From: Chondrus crispus
Lineage: Eukaryota; Rhodophyta; Florideophyceae; Gigartinales; Gigartinaceae
Length of the DNA stretch: 64,000 bases
Reading direction: 5' to 3'
NCBI RefSeq assembly: GCF_000350225.1
Contig: NW_005179164.1
Span: 1-64,000, forward strand
Shown piece after piece: positions 42,639 through 51,564 of the stretch. Every line of letters begins with the position of its first letter. Position 1 is the first letter of the stretch. Below the pieces are notes generated by a model that had not been told where the DNA came from, ran no database searches, and worked only from the letters and a program-made list of their open reading frames with translations. A program made the position numbers and the translations under genes.

Positions 42639-43903
42639 TGGATGATAATGATATAGACGAGTAAGAATTGGATGAAATGTAGTAGGTCTGTTAGGAATAA
42701 ACACGATCTGGCTCATCATTTCACATACTATTGGTTGCATGGTGTAGTAACTAGTTATATTCTGGCGTTCGATATCCTTTTACCTGCAAGCAACTCTTCT
42801 TCCCATATCGTTTCGTTTACATGGACTCTGTCCTTGAGTCTCGGGCCCGACTGCTTGCAGAAGGAGAGGTGATCAGCGCAGACCAACCCGGGAGCGCAGG
42901 AATTTGTCAGGCAGCGATGACCCTATTCCCATGTCCGACCGAACGCGCGTTCAGGTGCGCTGAAATTAAGCGCAAATTTACTTCGGTCTGACGTATTGCG
43001 CATTGGCTAGAAAAAAATCTGGAAAAATTATAAAGCGCACAGGGCCCAATTTGATTATTTTATCATACCGGATGGACGTCCAAAAATGCCGACATGCATC
43101 CGACGGCAGCCGTTGGCCGGATGGACGTCATCCTCGCTGTCATGTCGCGTCATTGATCTCGTTGGTCGCTGTCAGGATATCATTCGCGGTTCCCCTATTC
43201 AGGCCCCTGAATCCCGACGCACATCTACTGGCTGGCGCTCCTCGTGACGTGCGTCTATTGGTTCACTACTGATCTCACTTACTCTGTCCGTTCCACTCCT
43301 TCCCTATGACTAGTACTTCCGTCAGTTCCGGGATTTCAGTACGTTTTGGGCATGTGTCAGTGCAGGTACGTAATGGCAAAATACGGTTGGTACGGGCTCC
43401 ATTCGACGAATATCCTTTTTTGGTACTGACTACGGAGCATGCCCCAAAACGTATCGGAATGTCCGGTTTTACCCGCTCGCAATTTCCGGTGGAACGATAC
43501 GTTTTTGGCCGATTTACACGGCGGCACCCCTATACGCGCTGGATTTGCGACATTGCTGTGTGCAATTTCTGACCAAAATTTTGCCGACGGCAGCGCGTAG
43601 CCAATAATTTGTCAGTGCGCAAAATTTAATTTTTGACATGTCCCGTTAGAGGCGCATGACCAGTATTTTTAAGTTCAATTTTATTACGTACCTGTAACGG
43701 AGTATGTGCAATACGTCAGAGGCCTCATACGTATGGGAATCGCTGGTGTATATACTACATCCAAGTTTAAAGCAAGCAAATGAATACGGCGTACATGATC
43801 GTGGGACATCTGCGCTCTAGCTATTTTTAGGCCTAGGGTGAATATGACACGAAAACCGACTGCCAACCAATTTCCGGGGAGGTGTTTTAGACCCATGCCA
43901 GGA
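42639..43903. other. Intergenic DNA without supported gene
   Basis: Only short frames occur. One inverted pair is visible: ACGTTTTGGGCATG near 43340 and CATGCCCCAAAACGT near 43439, about 100 bp apart. GGATGGACGTC occurs twice (about 43070 and 43120). Nothing further can be assigned. Confidence 0.4.
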
Positions 43904-44211
43904 CGTTTTCGAGGGTGCTGTACTGGTGCGTTTTGGAGGGGTGCTGTAGAGGTACGTTTTCGACGTGTGCTGTACAGGTAAGTTTTCGAGGGGTGCTGCA
44001 CAGGTACGTTTTCGAGGTGTACTGCACAGGTACGTTTTCGAGGGGTGCTGTACAGGTACGTTTTCTAGAGGTTCTGTACCGGTACGTTTTCGAGGTGTAC
44101 TGTACAGGTACGTTTTAGAGAGGTGCCTACCCTCCCGCTACGATTTCGAGGGGTGCTGTACCGGTACGTTTTCGAGGGGTGGTGCACAGGTACGTTTTCG
44201 AGGGGTGCTGT
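43904..44211 (+). repeat. Minisatellite, 26-bp unit, about 12 copies
   Basis: The unit is close to CGTTTTCGAGGGGTGCTG plus TACAGGTA. Twelve units, most of exactly 26 bp and one irregular (about 44115-44143), end where Copia-2's LTR begins at 44212. Frames through it are repetitive by construction and are not counted as genes. Confidence 0.85.
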
Positions 44212-44628
44212 TGTGATTCGCGTTGTGTACGGACACCAAGGTATGGAGGGATATGTCTCACTCGCACGGGCAAGAGATTCGGCACCAACTCGCCGGCTAC
44301 CTCCTCCTTCTCTTCAGAGGAGAAGGTTGCTTTCCGTTTATACAATACATCCCCAACGCCTCACTACACGTAACACTAGCTCAATTCTACTTTCGCATCA
44401 ACTGCGTGCGGAATTGCTAATTCCGTCTGTGCATGTATGCTTGGCTTGCTGACGGCTATCATCGTGCTTGCTAGTTGATGGTACACACCCGCAGGGTGTT
44501 TGCTCGTTCAATTACGACATTACCTTGATGCCCAATTCGAGCAATATAACATGCAATTGTGTTTGTCAGTCGTGCATGGATGCTCTTCCAATCATGGATG
44601 TGTGGGCCGTCAATCAACGACGTTGACA
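44212..44628 (-). repeat. Copia-2 3' LTR
   Basis: TGTCAACG to AATCACA in element sense. It differs from the 5' LTR at about 18 sites, including a broken TATA (TGTATAAA there versus an intact box in the other LTR). Confidence 0.9.
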
Positions 44629-44693
44629 CTCCCCCCAGTCGTGATAGTTGGCCACTATTGCGACTAACGCCTTCAAGGGACACAGTTGTGGTG

Positions 44694-46892
44694 CTACCAG
44701 TCATCTTTGTCCAAAGCCTTCTTGGAGTCTAACGTCACAGTCATTATTCCAGATGCACACAGCACGTTGAGGCGTTTGGACATTGTTGCATTCCTTTTTG
44801 TGAGAGCATCTGAAAGGTTCTCTTTGCCCGGGATCCACCTGACAACATTGAGCTCCTTTGACTCGAAGCTATTTCGGATTCTCTGCACAGTTTGGCGTAG
44901 CCTGTATTCACGACCCTCGTGTAGGGTAGTCACAGAGTCCCACAATGCTTTAGAGTCTACGTTCAATTCGTGCTTGACGGGGTTTGACAGAAACAGGGTG
45001 TTCACGGCCACCTTGAAATAGTAACCTCGATCGTCCTCAGTTGCTGCTGCGAGAATTTCTGCCCCGTATGAGGAGTGAGAGACTCTTTGTTGCTTATGTG
45101 ACGTCCAGTCCAGCATATGGAAGACGTTCTGTTCGCCAATGCCACTTCTAGATAGTATGCCGGTGAATGAACCCGTCTGGCCATAGTCGCGGTTGGTTGG
45201 GTGTGAAGCGTCTGAGAAAGAACACAGGGAGACATCAGTTGGGTTCTCAATTTTTCTGAACATAATGCGCGGATCGAGCTTGCGCAGTTCAGCCAGCATC
45301 TGGTTTGCTTCACAAAGATGGGCTACCTTGAGCTTTCCCAGGCGTTGCTGCATTAAGGAGACGACAAGCGAGGCCTGGGGCATGACTCCATTTCCAAGGT
45401 ACAGCAAGGTACCAGCAAGGCTGCGGAATTGTATTACTTCCTGTGCATTAGCAGTTGACTCCTGCATTTTGCGTCTTGTGCGAGTCAGGTTGATTGTGCG
45501 TATACGCTTCCAATATTTCTGCATCGAGAGTTCGAGACTCCCATCCGGTTCCATGTATATTTCACATCCGCCAAACATGTATAAAGGGCCGTCGACAACC
45601 TTCCCCACTACGAACCGTTGTTTCAGCTTTGCAATAAATTCATCAATTGTGCCATGTTTCCCCGCAACTAGGAAATCGTCGCTCAATTTAGCAACAAGTA
45701 AAACGATGGACCCTGCTTCGCTTCGCCTAACGTAGAGCTGGCTTATGCCGAATACCCTGCCGAGGCCTCCGGTTGTCAACATCCACTCCTCTGCTGCGAT
45801 CATCCACTGTCTACCAGCTTCGACTATGCCATAAGGCAATTTTGTCAGCTTCCAGAGGATTCCTCTGCTGTAAAGCTCATTGTAGTGCCATTCCCTGGGA
45901 GCCCGAACATAAATGTTTCGTTGAATGGGTCCACTCTGGAAGTATGCGCCCTTGATATCTGCAGTCTTAACCGAAAATGCCAGAAATGTAACAAGTGAAA
46001 GCATCAAGCGTATAATGCCGAGTTGGGCATTGGACGAGTCCTTCCGTATGCTATCCTTGTCGTCGTCTTCGTTGCCGTGAGGGCACAAGCGTGCCTTCAG
46101 TGTTCTGCGTCTCTCTTCATCGGTCTTAACCTTGTAAAATACGTTCGAGCTCACCACATTCGCATCGGCTGGTACCTCCGACTCGTGCACTGTCTCGTAC
46201 GCACCGACCCAGTTGGAGTCATATTCTTTTTGGAAGGCTTCATCTACTATCCACGACGGCGCAAATTCCAATTTCTTGCTCGTGACCTGGTTTGTACCAA
46301 TCTGATCGTAGATATCTTCCATAACTCTTGGTCTGTGAGATTCCAATTCACATATCTCACCTGTTGGGCCCGTCACTCGATCTGCGCATCTGTCGATGTC
46401 CATGCTTGCTTCGTTTGTGTCTGCTTTGATTATCTTAGTCCTATCGAGTGACATGAATTGCTGTTCTGGGCCTGCCACTGTGTCGCAGCCGACGTCAGCT
46501 GTGGCGCCTGTGCTTGTTGCTTGTTTGGTTGTGATGAGAGCGTTGACATCTGTCGGATGTTGTGCGTTGTCCGACATTTCAACATCCTCCCCCTCATCCG
46601 ACAGAGTCCCGATTTCCTGTTCTAGCGAACAGCTCATCAGTTCCTGGGTTAGAAGCGATTGCGGGGCCAGACGTACATCTTCATATGCAGGTTTCATTGG
46701 TGGACCCCTGCTCACTCCTCCGTTGACAATTCTGCTGGCTTCAAGATAATAAGGTTGTACACAAATAACTTGTGCACGCACCCACTCGTTTTTCTCGCTT
46801 CCTTTTGTAGAGGAGTGCCATACCCAAATTATGTCCCCGGTGCTGTACGCTGCTTTCCTGGCGTGGTTACTGGAGTTTGATTTGAGGGCACG
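44694..46892 (-). CDS. Copia-2 Pol, C-terminal part: RT and RNase H
   Basis: The frame continues that of the integrase part after a single TAG at 46893-46895. The N-terminal 180 residues are an acidic linker. Copia-type RT follows (FSVKTADIKGAYFQ, KLPYGIVEAGRQW); the palm motif normally YVDD reads LSDD in KLSDDFLVAG, with both aspartates kept. RNase H is recognised by SFSDASH, SSYGAEI and the C-terminal LSDALTKRN. The frame is intact to the stop at 44694. Without readthrough, the first ATG (46781) could start a separate protein. Confidence 0.88.
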   Translation of the reverse strand, partial: RALKSNSSNHARKAAYSTGDIIWVWHSSTKGSEKNEWVRAQVICVQPYYLEASRIVNGGVSRGPPMKPAYEDVRLAPQSLLTQELMSCSLEQEIGTLSDEGEDVEMSDNAQHPTDVNALITTKQATSTGATADVGCDTVAGPEQQFMSLDRTKIIKADTNEASMDIDRCADRVTGPTGEICELESHRPRVMEDIYDQIGTNQVTSKKLEFAPSWIVDEAFQKEYDSNWVGAYETVHESEVPADANVVSSNVFYKVKTDEERRRTLKARLCPHGNEDDDKDSIRKDSSNAQLGIIRLMLSLVTFLAFSVKTADIKGAYFQSGPIQRNIYVRAPREWHYNELYSRGILWKLTKLPYGIVEAGRQWMIAAEEWMLTTGGLGRVFGISQLYVRRSEAGSIVLLVAKLSDDFLVAGKHGTIDEFIAKLKQRFVVGKVVDGPLYMFGGCEIYMEPDGSLELSMQKYWKRIRTINLTRTRRKMQESTANAQEVIQFRSLAGTLLYLGNGVMPQASLVVSLMQQRLGKLKVAHLCEANQMLAELRKLDPRIMFRKIENPTDVSLCSFSDASHPTNRDYGQTGSFTGILSRSGIGEQNVFHMLDWTSHKQQRVSHSSYGAEILAAATEDDRGYYFKVAVNTLFLSNPVKHELNVDSKALWDSVTTLHEGREYRLRQTVQRIRNSFESKELNVVRWIPGKENLSDALTKRNATMSKRLNVLCASGIMTVTLDSKKALDKDDW

Positions 46893-48125
46893 CTAGAGTG
46901 CCCTTGTTGCCATTTGCTCAACATGGGCATCTAGCAGCTCCTTCGGGACGACTGTAGACGGTATTCCGAGTACAGAGGGTTGGTAATCCCTCACCAGTTG
47001 GAAGGAACTGAGAATGCGCGATCCGGAGAAAAAGTTTGACATGAATATTGCCCTGGCTACGATATCCTCAGCAGAGGAGGAAGTAAGTTCCTTGTCCATA
47101 CGTCGAATGATCTCCTTAATGGTCTGGATTTTTCTTTCCACTCTCCCCGTTTTGTTGTGCCTCCGAGCTGGTCGTGGCTTGAATATGATTCCGTGCATTT
47201 CCAACATCGTCCTGAGTTTTCGGCGGTTATATTCGTCATCAGCCGCTAGTGCTACCGGGGCTCCATGTCGGGTTATCCATAGGAATTCTAGCTTGCTACA
47301 CACAGTAGCCATGTCCTTTGAGCGTGAGATCGTGCCTTCAGAGAATGCCGTACCTGCACCTGTGATGATTAGGATGGTGCGCTTGCTGCCTCTGACTTCT
47401 CCGAAGGCAAAGTCCATTAGAATTTCCATATTGAAGCGCTCGTTAACATGCGTGAGAGAAATCTTGTTAGTCGGTGCTGGTTTGCCTGATTGTGCGCATA
47501 TGCCGCATGCTGCCCCAACATTGTCAATTGCTGTCTCAAGTGCTTGCGTAAGTACCCCAGCGTCATCACATACGCCTTTGATTTGTTCAGATGGTGCATG
47601 GGTTAAGCGATGAACTCGTTTTGCAAAAAGTTTCGGTGCGCGCTTGATTCTGTTGTGTAGTGTTGACGATGCCAAAGATGTGATATAGTTGCTTAGCCGT
47701 GGAATAATCTCAACCCTTATCCGATTGCATCGGGGCTTATTCGGATCATCTGCTATGTACGTGGAGAACGTACGAGGTGAAGAATCGTGAGGTCTGCAAA
47801 AGCAAATGAATGGAGAATCGGCAATGTTGTTTTGTATTGCATATTTACCAATGTCAAGTCCGATAATGATTGATGAATTCCCAGGGAGCAGATCAAACAG
47901 AATTGTGCACGGGCGTTGCTCCTGGTCGAAGATAGTGAGCTCCCAACAGCCTACAAAGGATTCTGCACCTAATCCTTGCTCCCCCCATCCGTGAACCATT
48001 TTTTTTCGAGGCGTGTGCATCGTTAGATCTATCTCCAGTAAGTCGCATAACCTGGCGGCGCTATTTGTGCCGGCGGTACAACATGGAGAGCCAGAGTCAT
48101 AGATCGGGTTCGGATCGACTGTCAT
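46893..48125 (-). CDS. Copia-2 Pol, N-terminal part: protease and integrase
   Basis: Overlaps or follows Gag in a different frame, so a frameshift or internal start is needed. Protease: YDSGSPCCT near residue 9 and IIIGLDIGKY near 85. The integrase zinc region has HRLTH and CGIC, and the core has Asp in ILMDFAFG, AADDEYNRRKL and Glu in TGRVERKIQ (the usual NG is TG). The core fits copia integrases, though diverged from Copia-1. It ends at a TAG followed in frame by the RT part. Confidence 0.85.
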   Translation of the reverse strand: MTVDPNPIYDSGSPCCTAGTNSAARLCDLLEIDLTMHTPRKKMVHGWGEQGLGAESFVGCWELTIFDQEQRPCTILFDLLPGNSSIIIGLDIGKYAIQNNIADSPFICFCRPHDSSPRTFSTYIADDPNKPRCNRIRVEIIPRLSNYITSLASSTLHNRIKRAPKLFAKRVHRLTHAPSEQIKGVCDDAGVLTQALETAIDNVGAACGICAQSGKPAPTNKISLTHVNERFNMEILMDFAFGEVRGSKRTILIITGAGTAFSEGTISRSKDMATVCSKLEFLWITRHGAPVALAADDEYNRRKLRTMLEMHGIIFKPRPARRHNKTGRVERKIQTIKEIIRRMDKELTSSSAEDIVARAIFMSNFFSGSRILSSFQLVRDYQPSVLGIPSTVVPKELLDAHVEQMATRAL

Positions 48126-48130
48126 GGCTC

Positions 48131-49372
48131 TCAGTTCTCGAAGTATGGCCTTCGTTTCTTGCCTGTGCGCTCGTCCTCACTCCTATCGGACTGTTTATTG
48201 TGATTGAAGTCACTCCTAAAACGCTTCTTATGTGCCTCCTCATAGCCACTGCCTTTTTCGATTTCGCGACCTTTCGAATTTTCGTTGTACAGTTCGCACT
48301 GTCGGTCACGCGCCCAATGACCCTTCTTACCGCATGCAGCGCAGTATGAATTCCTTTTCGCGCCCGTTCCTGGAGAGATGTATCCCTTCCTATCGCCACT
48401 CTGCTTCCCTGCTTTGTCTGATAGCAACGATTCTATGATTTCTCGCGCATCCGGCTGCTCGGATTTTTTGTCATTCGAGTGTCCATTCTTCTTGCTTATG
48501 TCTGTGCTGCACTTCACGTTGTGCAGCGCTTCTAGGACGTCGTCCAGCGTAAAGCGAATGGCAAGCTGCTCATCACTATTGACCTGCGTCATCCTGGCTT
48601 CCAGTACCTTGATTGTGGCCAAAGCCTTATCTGCACTTGTTGTCAATTGCTGCGATTCAGTGTTATGGCCGCTCGATGATGACTGAATACCAAAAACATG
48701 TTCCTTAAGTTCTCTGATCTCTTTGTGGTTTATATGCGACATTTGCTCATCTGAGTCTGCAGTTCCGGGTTGCTTACCCATTAACATACTCAGTATGTTT
48801 GTATATACAGAGTCGAGGAGATTGGCGTTCTCAAGGAGGATCAAGGCAATGTTCTGTTCCTCTTGCGGTGTTGGTGAGTGCTTTAAGCAGTTGAAAAAAT
48901 CCTGTGCCACCGCGTGGAATCTGCTTGCGAACGTCTCATACGTCTCGCCCTTGCTGCGCTTGCAATTAAATACCCTGCGATTGAACTGTATGAGTCTCCT
49001 GGCTGCTTCCGTTGACGAATCTTTGGCTACGATTTTGAGAATTCGCTCTACAAGAGCTTTCTGCTCCATGTACGGTAGTACGATGTCATCGTCATCATCG
49101 GGCTCCTGATGAATAGCCGCGTCCTTCAGTGTCGAGTCGATGACCTTCTGGTAGGCATCATCCATGCTCGCGTATAAGGCGTAGGCAAAGCCACTAGCAA
49201 CACCCTTCGCTCGGGTGTCACCACCTTTAGCAAAGACACAAACTCGGCGCATCCATGTGCGCACTTGGTTGCGATAGCGGTACCTATCAGTGGATGCAGT
49301 GAGGCGAGGAGCATCCGTATGCTTGTTGTGCGATGACTGCCCATGCGAGGACTCAGAGCCTCCTGGGCCCAT
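48131..49372 (-). CDS. Copia-2 Gag
   Basis: The start ATG at 49372 lies inside the primer-binding site; the frame is open 10 codons further into the LTR, but that ATG (49402) would lie upstream of the likely RNA body. 413 codons. The middle is a copia-type Gag helical domain (RRLIQFNRRVFNCKR, ETYETFASRF), then a polar linker and a zinc knuckle-like CAACGKKGHWARDRQC with one extra residue before the last Cys. A basic tail follows. Intact, with no stop. Confidence 0.85.
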   Translation of the reverse strand: MGPGGSESSHGQSSHNKHTDAPRLTASTDRYRYRNQVRTWMRRVCVFAKGGDTRAKGVASGFAYALYASMDDAYQKVIDSTLKDAAIHQEPDDDDDIVLPYMEQKALVERILKIVAKDSSTEAARRLIQFNRRVFNCKRSKGETYETFASRFHAVAQDFFNCLKHSPTPQEEQNIALILLENANLLDSVYTNILSMLMGKQPGTADSDEQMSHINHKEIRELKEHVFGIQSSSSGHNTESQQLTTSADKALATIKVLEARMTQVNSDEQLAIRFTLDDVLEALHNVKCSTDISKKNGHSNDKKSEQPDAREIIESLLSDKAGKQSGDRKGYISPGTGAKRNSYCAACGKKGHWARDRQCELYNENSKGREIEKGSGYEEAHKKRFRSDFNHNKQSDRSEDERTGKKRRPYFEN

Positions 49373-49374
49373 AA
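49361..49374 (-). other. Copia-2 primer-binding site
   Basis: GTTATGGGCCCAG directly follows the LTR end CTCACA in element sense. It is the same initiator tRNA-Met anticodon-arm complement as in Copia-1, and the ATG in it is the Gag start. Confidence 0.75.
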
Positions 49375-49375
49375 C

Positions 49376-49792
49376 TGTGAGTCGCGTTGCGTACGGACAC
49401 AAAGGTATGGAGGGATATGTCTCACTCGCACGGGCAAGAGATTCGGCACCAACTCGCCGGCTACCTCCTCCTCCTTCGAGGAGGAGAAGGTTGCTTTCCG
49501 TTTATAAACTACATCCCCAACGCCTCACTGCACGTAACACTAGCTCAATTCTACTTTCGCATCAATTGCGTGCGGAATTGCTAATTCCGTCTGTGCATGT
49601 ATGCTTGGCTTGCTGACGGCTATCATCGTGCTTGCTAGTTGATGGTACACACCCGCAGGGTGTTTGCTTGTTCAATTACGACATTACCTTGATGCCCAAT
49701 TCGAGCATTATGACATGCAATTGTGTTTGTCAGTCGTACATGGATGCTCTTCCAATCATGGATGCGTGGGCCGTCAATCAACGACGTTGACA
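49376..49792 (-). repeat. Copia-2 5' LTR
   Basis: In element sense it runs from TGTCAACG (49792) to CTCACA (49376). A TATA box TTTATAAA sits near 49500-49508, about 125 bp from the LTR end. A GA-rich hairpin (CTCCTC with GAGGAG near 49470-49490) follows. Short for a copia LTR relative to Copia-1. Confidence 0.9.
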
Positions 49793-51564
49793 ACAGTACT
49801 GCAACCGTGGCGACGTATAGTAGCGTGGGCGCCTCTAGTGTTCATAAGGTTAGGACAATGGGCACAACACAACAGGGAGACGGAATCCTGTGTGACGTAA
49901 GCGTCTAAGTGGCGACGGGATATCGTGGCCCACGTAACGTTTTCAACTCGAGATATGGCAGCGGGTGGGCAGTGAGGAAGCTTGTGGCACCTGGGGCGAG
50001 GAAAAAATTGTAACGTACCAACCTGCATATGGTTGCGGCACTGTGGTCTGCCAGATTATAGAAAGACTCGCACAGGTTCTTTTCCAGAGAGTGCGAGCTG
50101 CTGCACTTTGCTGCTCCTGAAATAAAAAGTTGTTTATGTGGTCAAGTCACGCGAATGAGGTAGGTGGTTCTAATCATCCTAGATCAGACTCCCGTAACTC
50201 GAATTGCCTTGGGTGTACAGTAGATAGCAAGTTTCAGAGGAGCACACGAACGGGTCTTCGTGCAAAACGCTGATATTGCGTGACCGAAGATAACTGGGGA
50301 CCCTGTAAGTGGACTGAGGCGGGGACATGAGATTGTCTCCGTATGAGGCGTAGATATTTGAAGCCAAGAACGTGAAGTCCTGGCGCTGGCGCCCAAGTGC
50401 AGGACCGTTACTGCCCGGCGTGTAGTCGTACCGTTACAGTCTGGCACTGTAAGAACGGGGACTACTGTAGTAGATATAATAAAGTAGGGAAGGGGAAGGA
50501 CTGGAGTGGGTCATCGATCAACGCAGTGGCATCATCTCGAGGACCGACCCTTTTGTCCCTTGGTTTTGTGCCTAAGTCTTTCGCCTGACTACGTTTTCGT
50601 CTTCCCTTTTTGTACATCGAGTACAACGAAAAGTACTCCACCGCACGGGTAACGCACGACGAGCGCTCTGCATAGCGCCCGAATTCGTCCTCCGTGACGG
50701 CGTCGGCTCCGCACGGCGTCGAATTACCACGTCGAGGACGTCGATCTGCCTTTCGTGGCATCATTGTGTCGAAACCACACCCGGTGTGGGTTCGACACAA
50801 CGATGCCACGGTCCGTTCTACCAAAACCTCTCCCAACCAGCTACCGAACTCCCTTCTGTCTTGTTTTGTGGTTCTTACTACACGTGTGCACGGCACTCGT
50901 CGCGTCTCGCACGCCTCGAACTACAGTACGACGTGTCGCAGCTCCCGCTACCCGAAGCCGCTCGAGCGCGGCACGTTCTACTACAGCCCCACCGTATGTC
51001 GCCCACCTGCGCGATGCTACAGTGCCAAGTTGAGGAAAAGTGAAGAGGAACCAGAACGTTTGACGAAGTTTCGAAGATATTCAAGGTACCAACTCGGGAG
51101 GCGAATGATAAGCCTACTACAGGCCCAGAGGAGCAAGCAAGACCAAGGCAGGCGAGAATTGATAATAGGGGAGGTTAAATAAGTTAATGCAGGAGAAAAA
51201 GAAGTCAAGACACGAAAACAAGGGAAAATATTATTTTAATGACAGCCAAAGGGTATTGTCTCGAAACATTCATTTCTCTGTTGACAAACAATATTTTCAT
51301 GTTCCCACATAAAGAATGTAATGTTTTTCAAAAAGCAAACATATATTGTTCATGGGCCATCTTATCACTGTTTCATATGTCTAGAACCAACGTTCTGGAA
51401 CAGTACCCAGTATCATTGTCATGACAATCTAATGATCGTTCACTGAGAATACTAGTGTTGTTTCTGACTTCAAAAACAGCGTTTTGGACATCGTTTCCTC
51501 TTTTCCCTAAACGTTTCGTCCAAAAACACTATTATTTATTGTTTTCCTTGTTTTTGCCTCTGCA
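49793..51564. other. Unassigned DNA between Copia-2 and a decayed gypsy element
   Basis: No domain was recognised. A 145-codon minus frame (50462-50896) and a 163-codon plus frame (50694-51182) overlap on opposite strands around a palindrome and neither is supported. 51200-51560 is AT-rich. A good 3' splice-like sequence (T-rich, then CTCTGCAG) ends at 51565 just before the gag-like frame. Confidence 0.4.
50754..50810. repeat. 57-bp near-perfect palindrome
   Basis: Arms of 28 bp match at 26 positions around a single central base. The outer arm begins CGTGGCATC and the inner arm ends CCACACC. As RNA it would form a very stable hairpin on either strand. Confidence 0.9.

Larger units (their letters stand above)
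44212..49792 (-). mobile_element. Copia-2, nearly complete Ty1/copia retrotransposon
   Basis: It has 417-bp LTRs at both ends, a primer site, gag, pol in two in-frame parts separated by one TAG, and a polypurine tract CTGGGGGGAG at 44638-44629 next to the 3' LTR. The LTRs are roughly 95-96% identical by eye. The flanks GCTGT and ACAGT do not match, so no target duplication is visible; one end may have been altered by the neighbouring minisatellite. Confidence 0.9.

Noticed and set aside
42990..43620. Possible terminal inverted repeats of a small DNA element
   Set aside because: Only short, imperfect matches (GCGCATTGGCTA against TAGCCAATA-like sequence) were seen, without a target duplication.
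43904..44211. Possible CRISPR-like array (26-bp repeats)
   Set aside because: The units are directly adjacent without unique spacers; it is a minisatellite in a eukaryotic context.
43915..44216. Repetitive proteins in frames over the minisatellite
   Set aside because: A 26-bp unit gives open repetitive frames by chance; there is no start context or conserved product.
44207..49797. Target-site duplication of Copia-2
   Set aside because: GCTGT on the left and ACAGT on the right do not match directly, so none is claimed.
50462..51182. Overlapping 145- and 163-codon ORFs
   Set aside because: They run on opposite strands through a palindrome, with no domain, promoter or homologue that I recognise.
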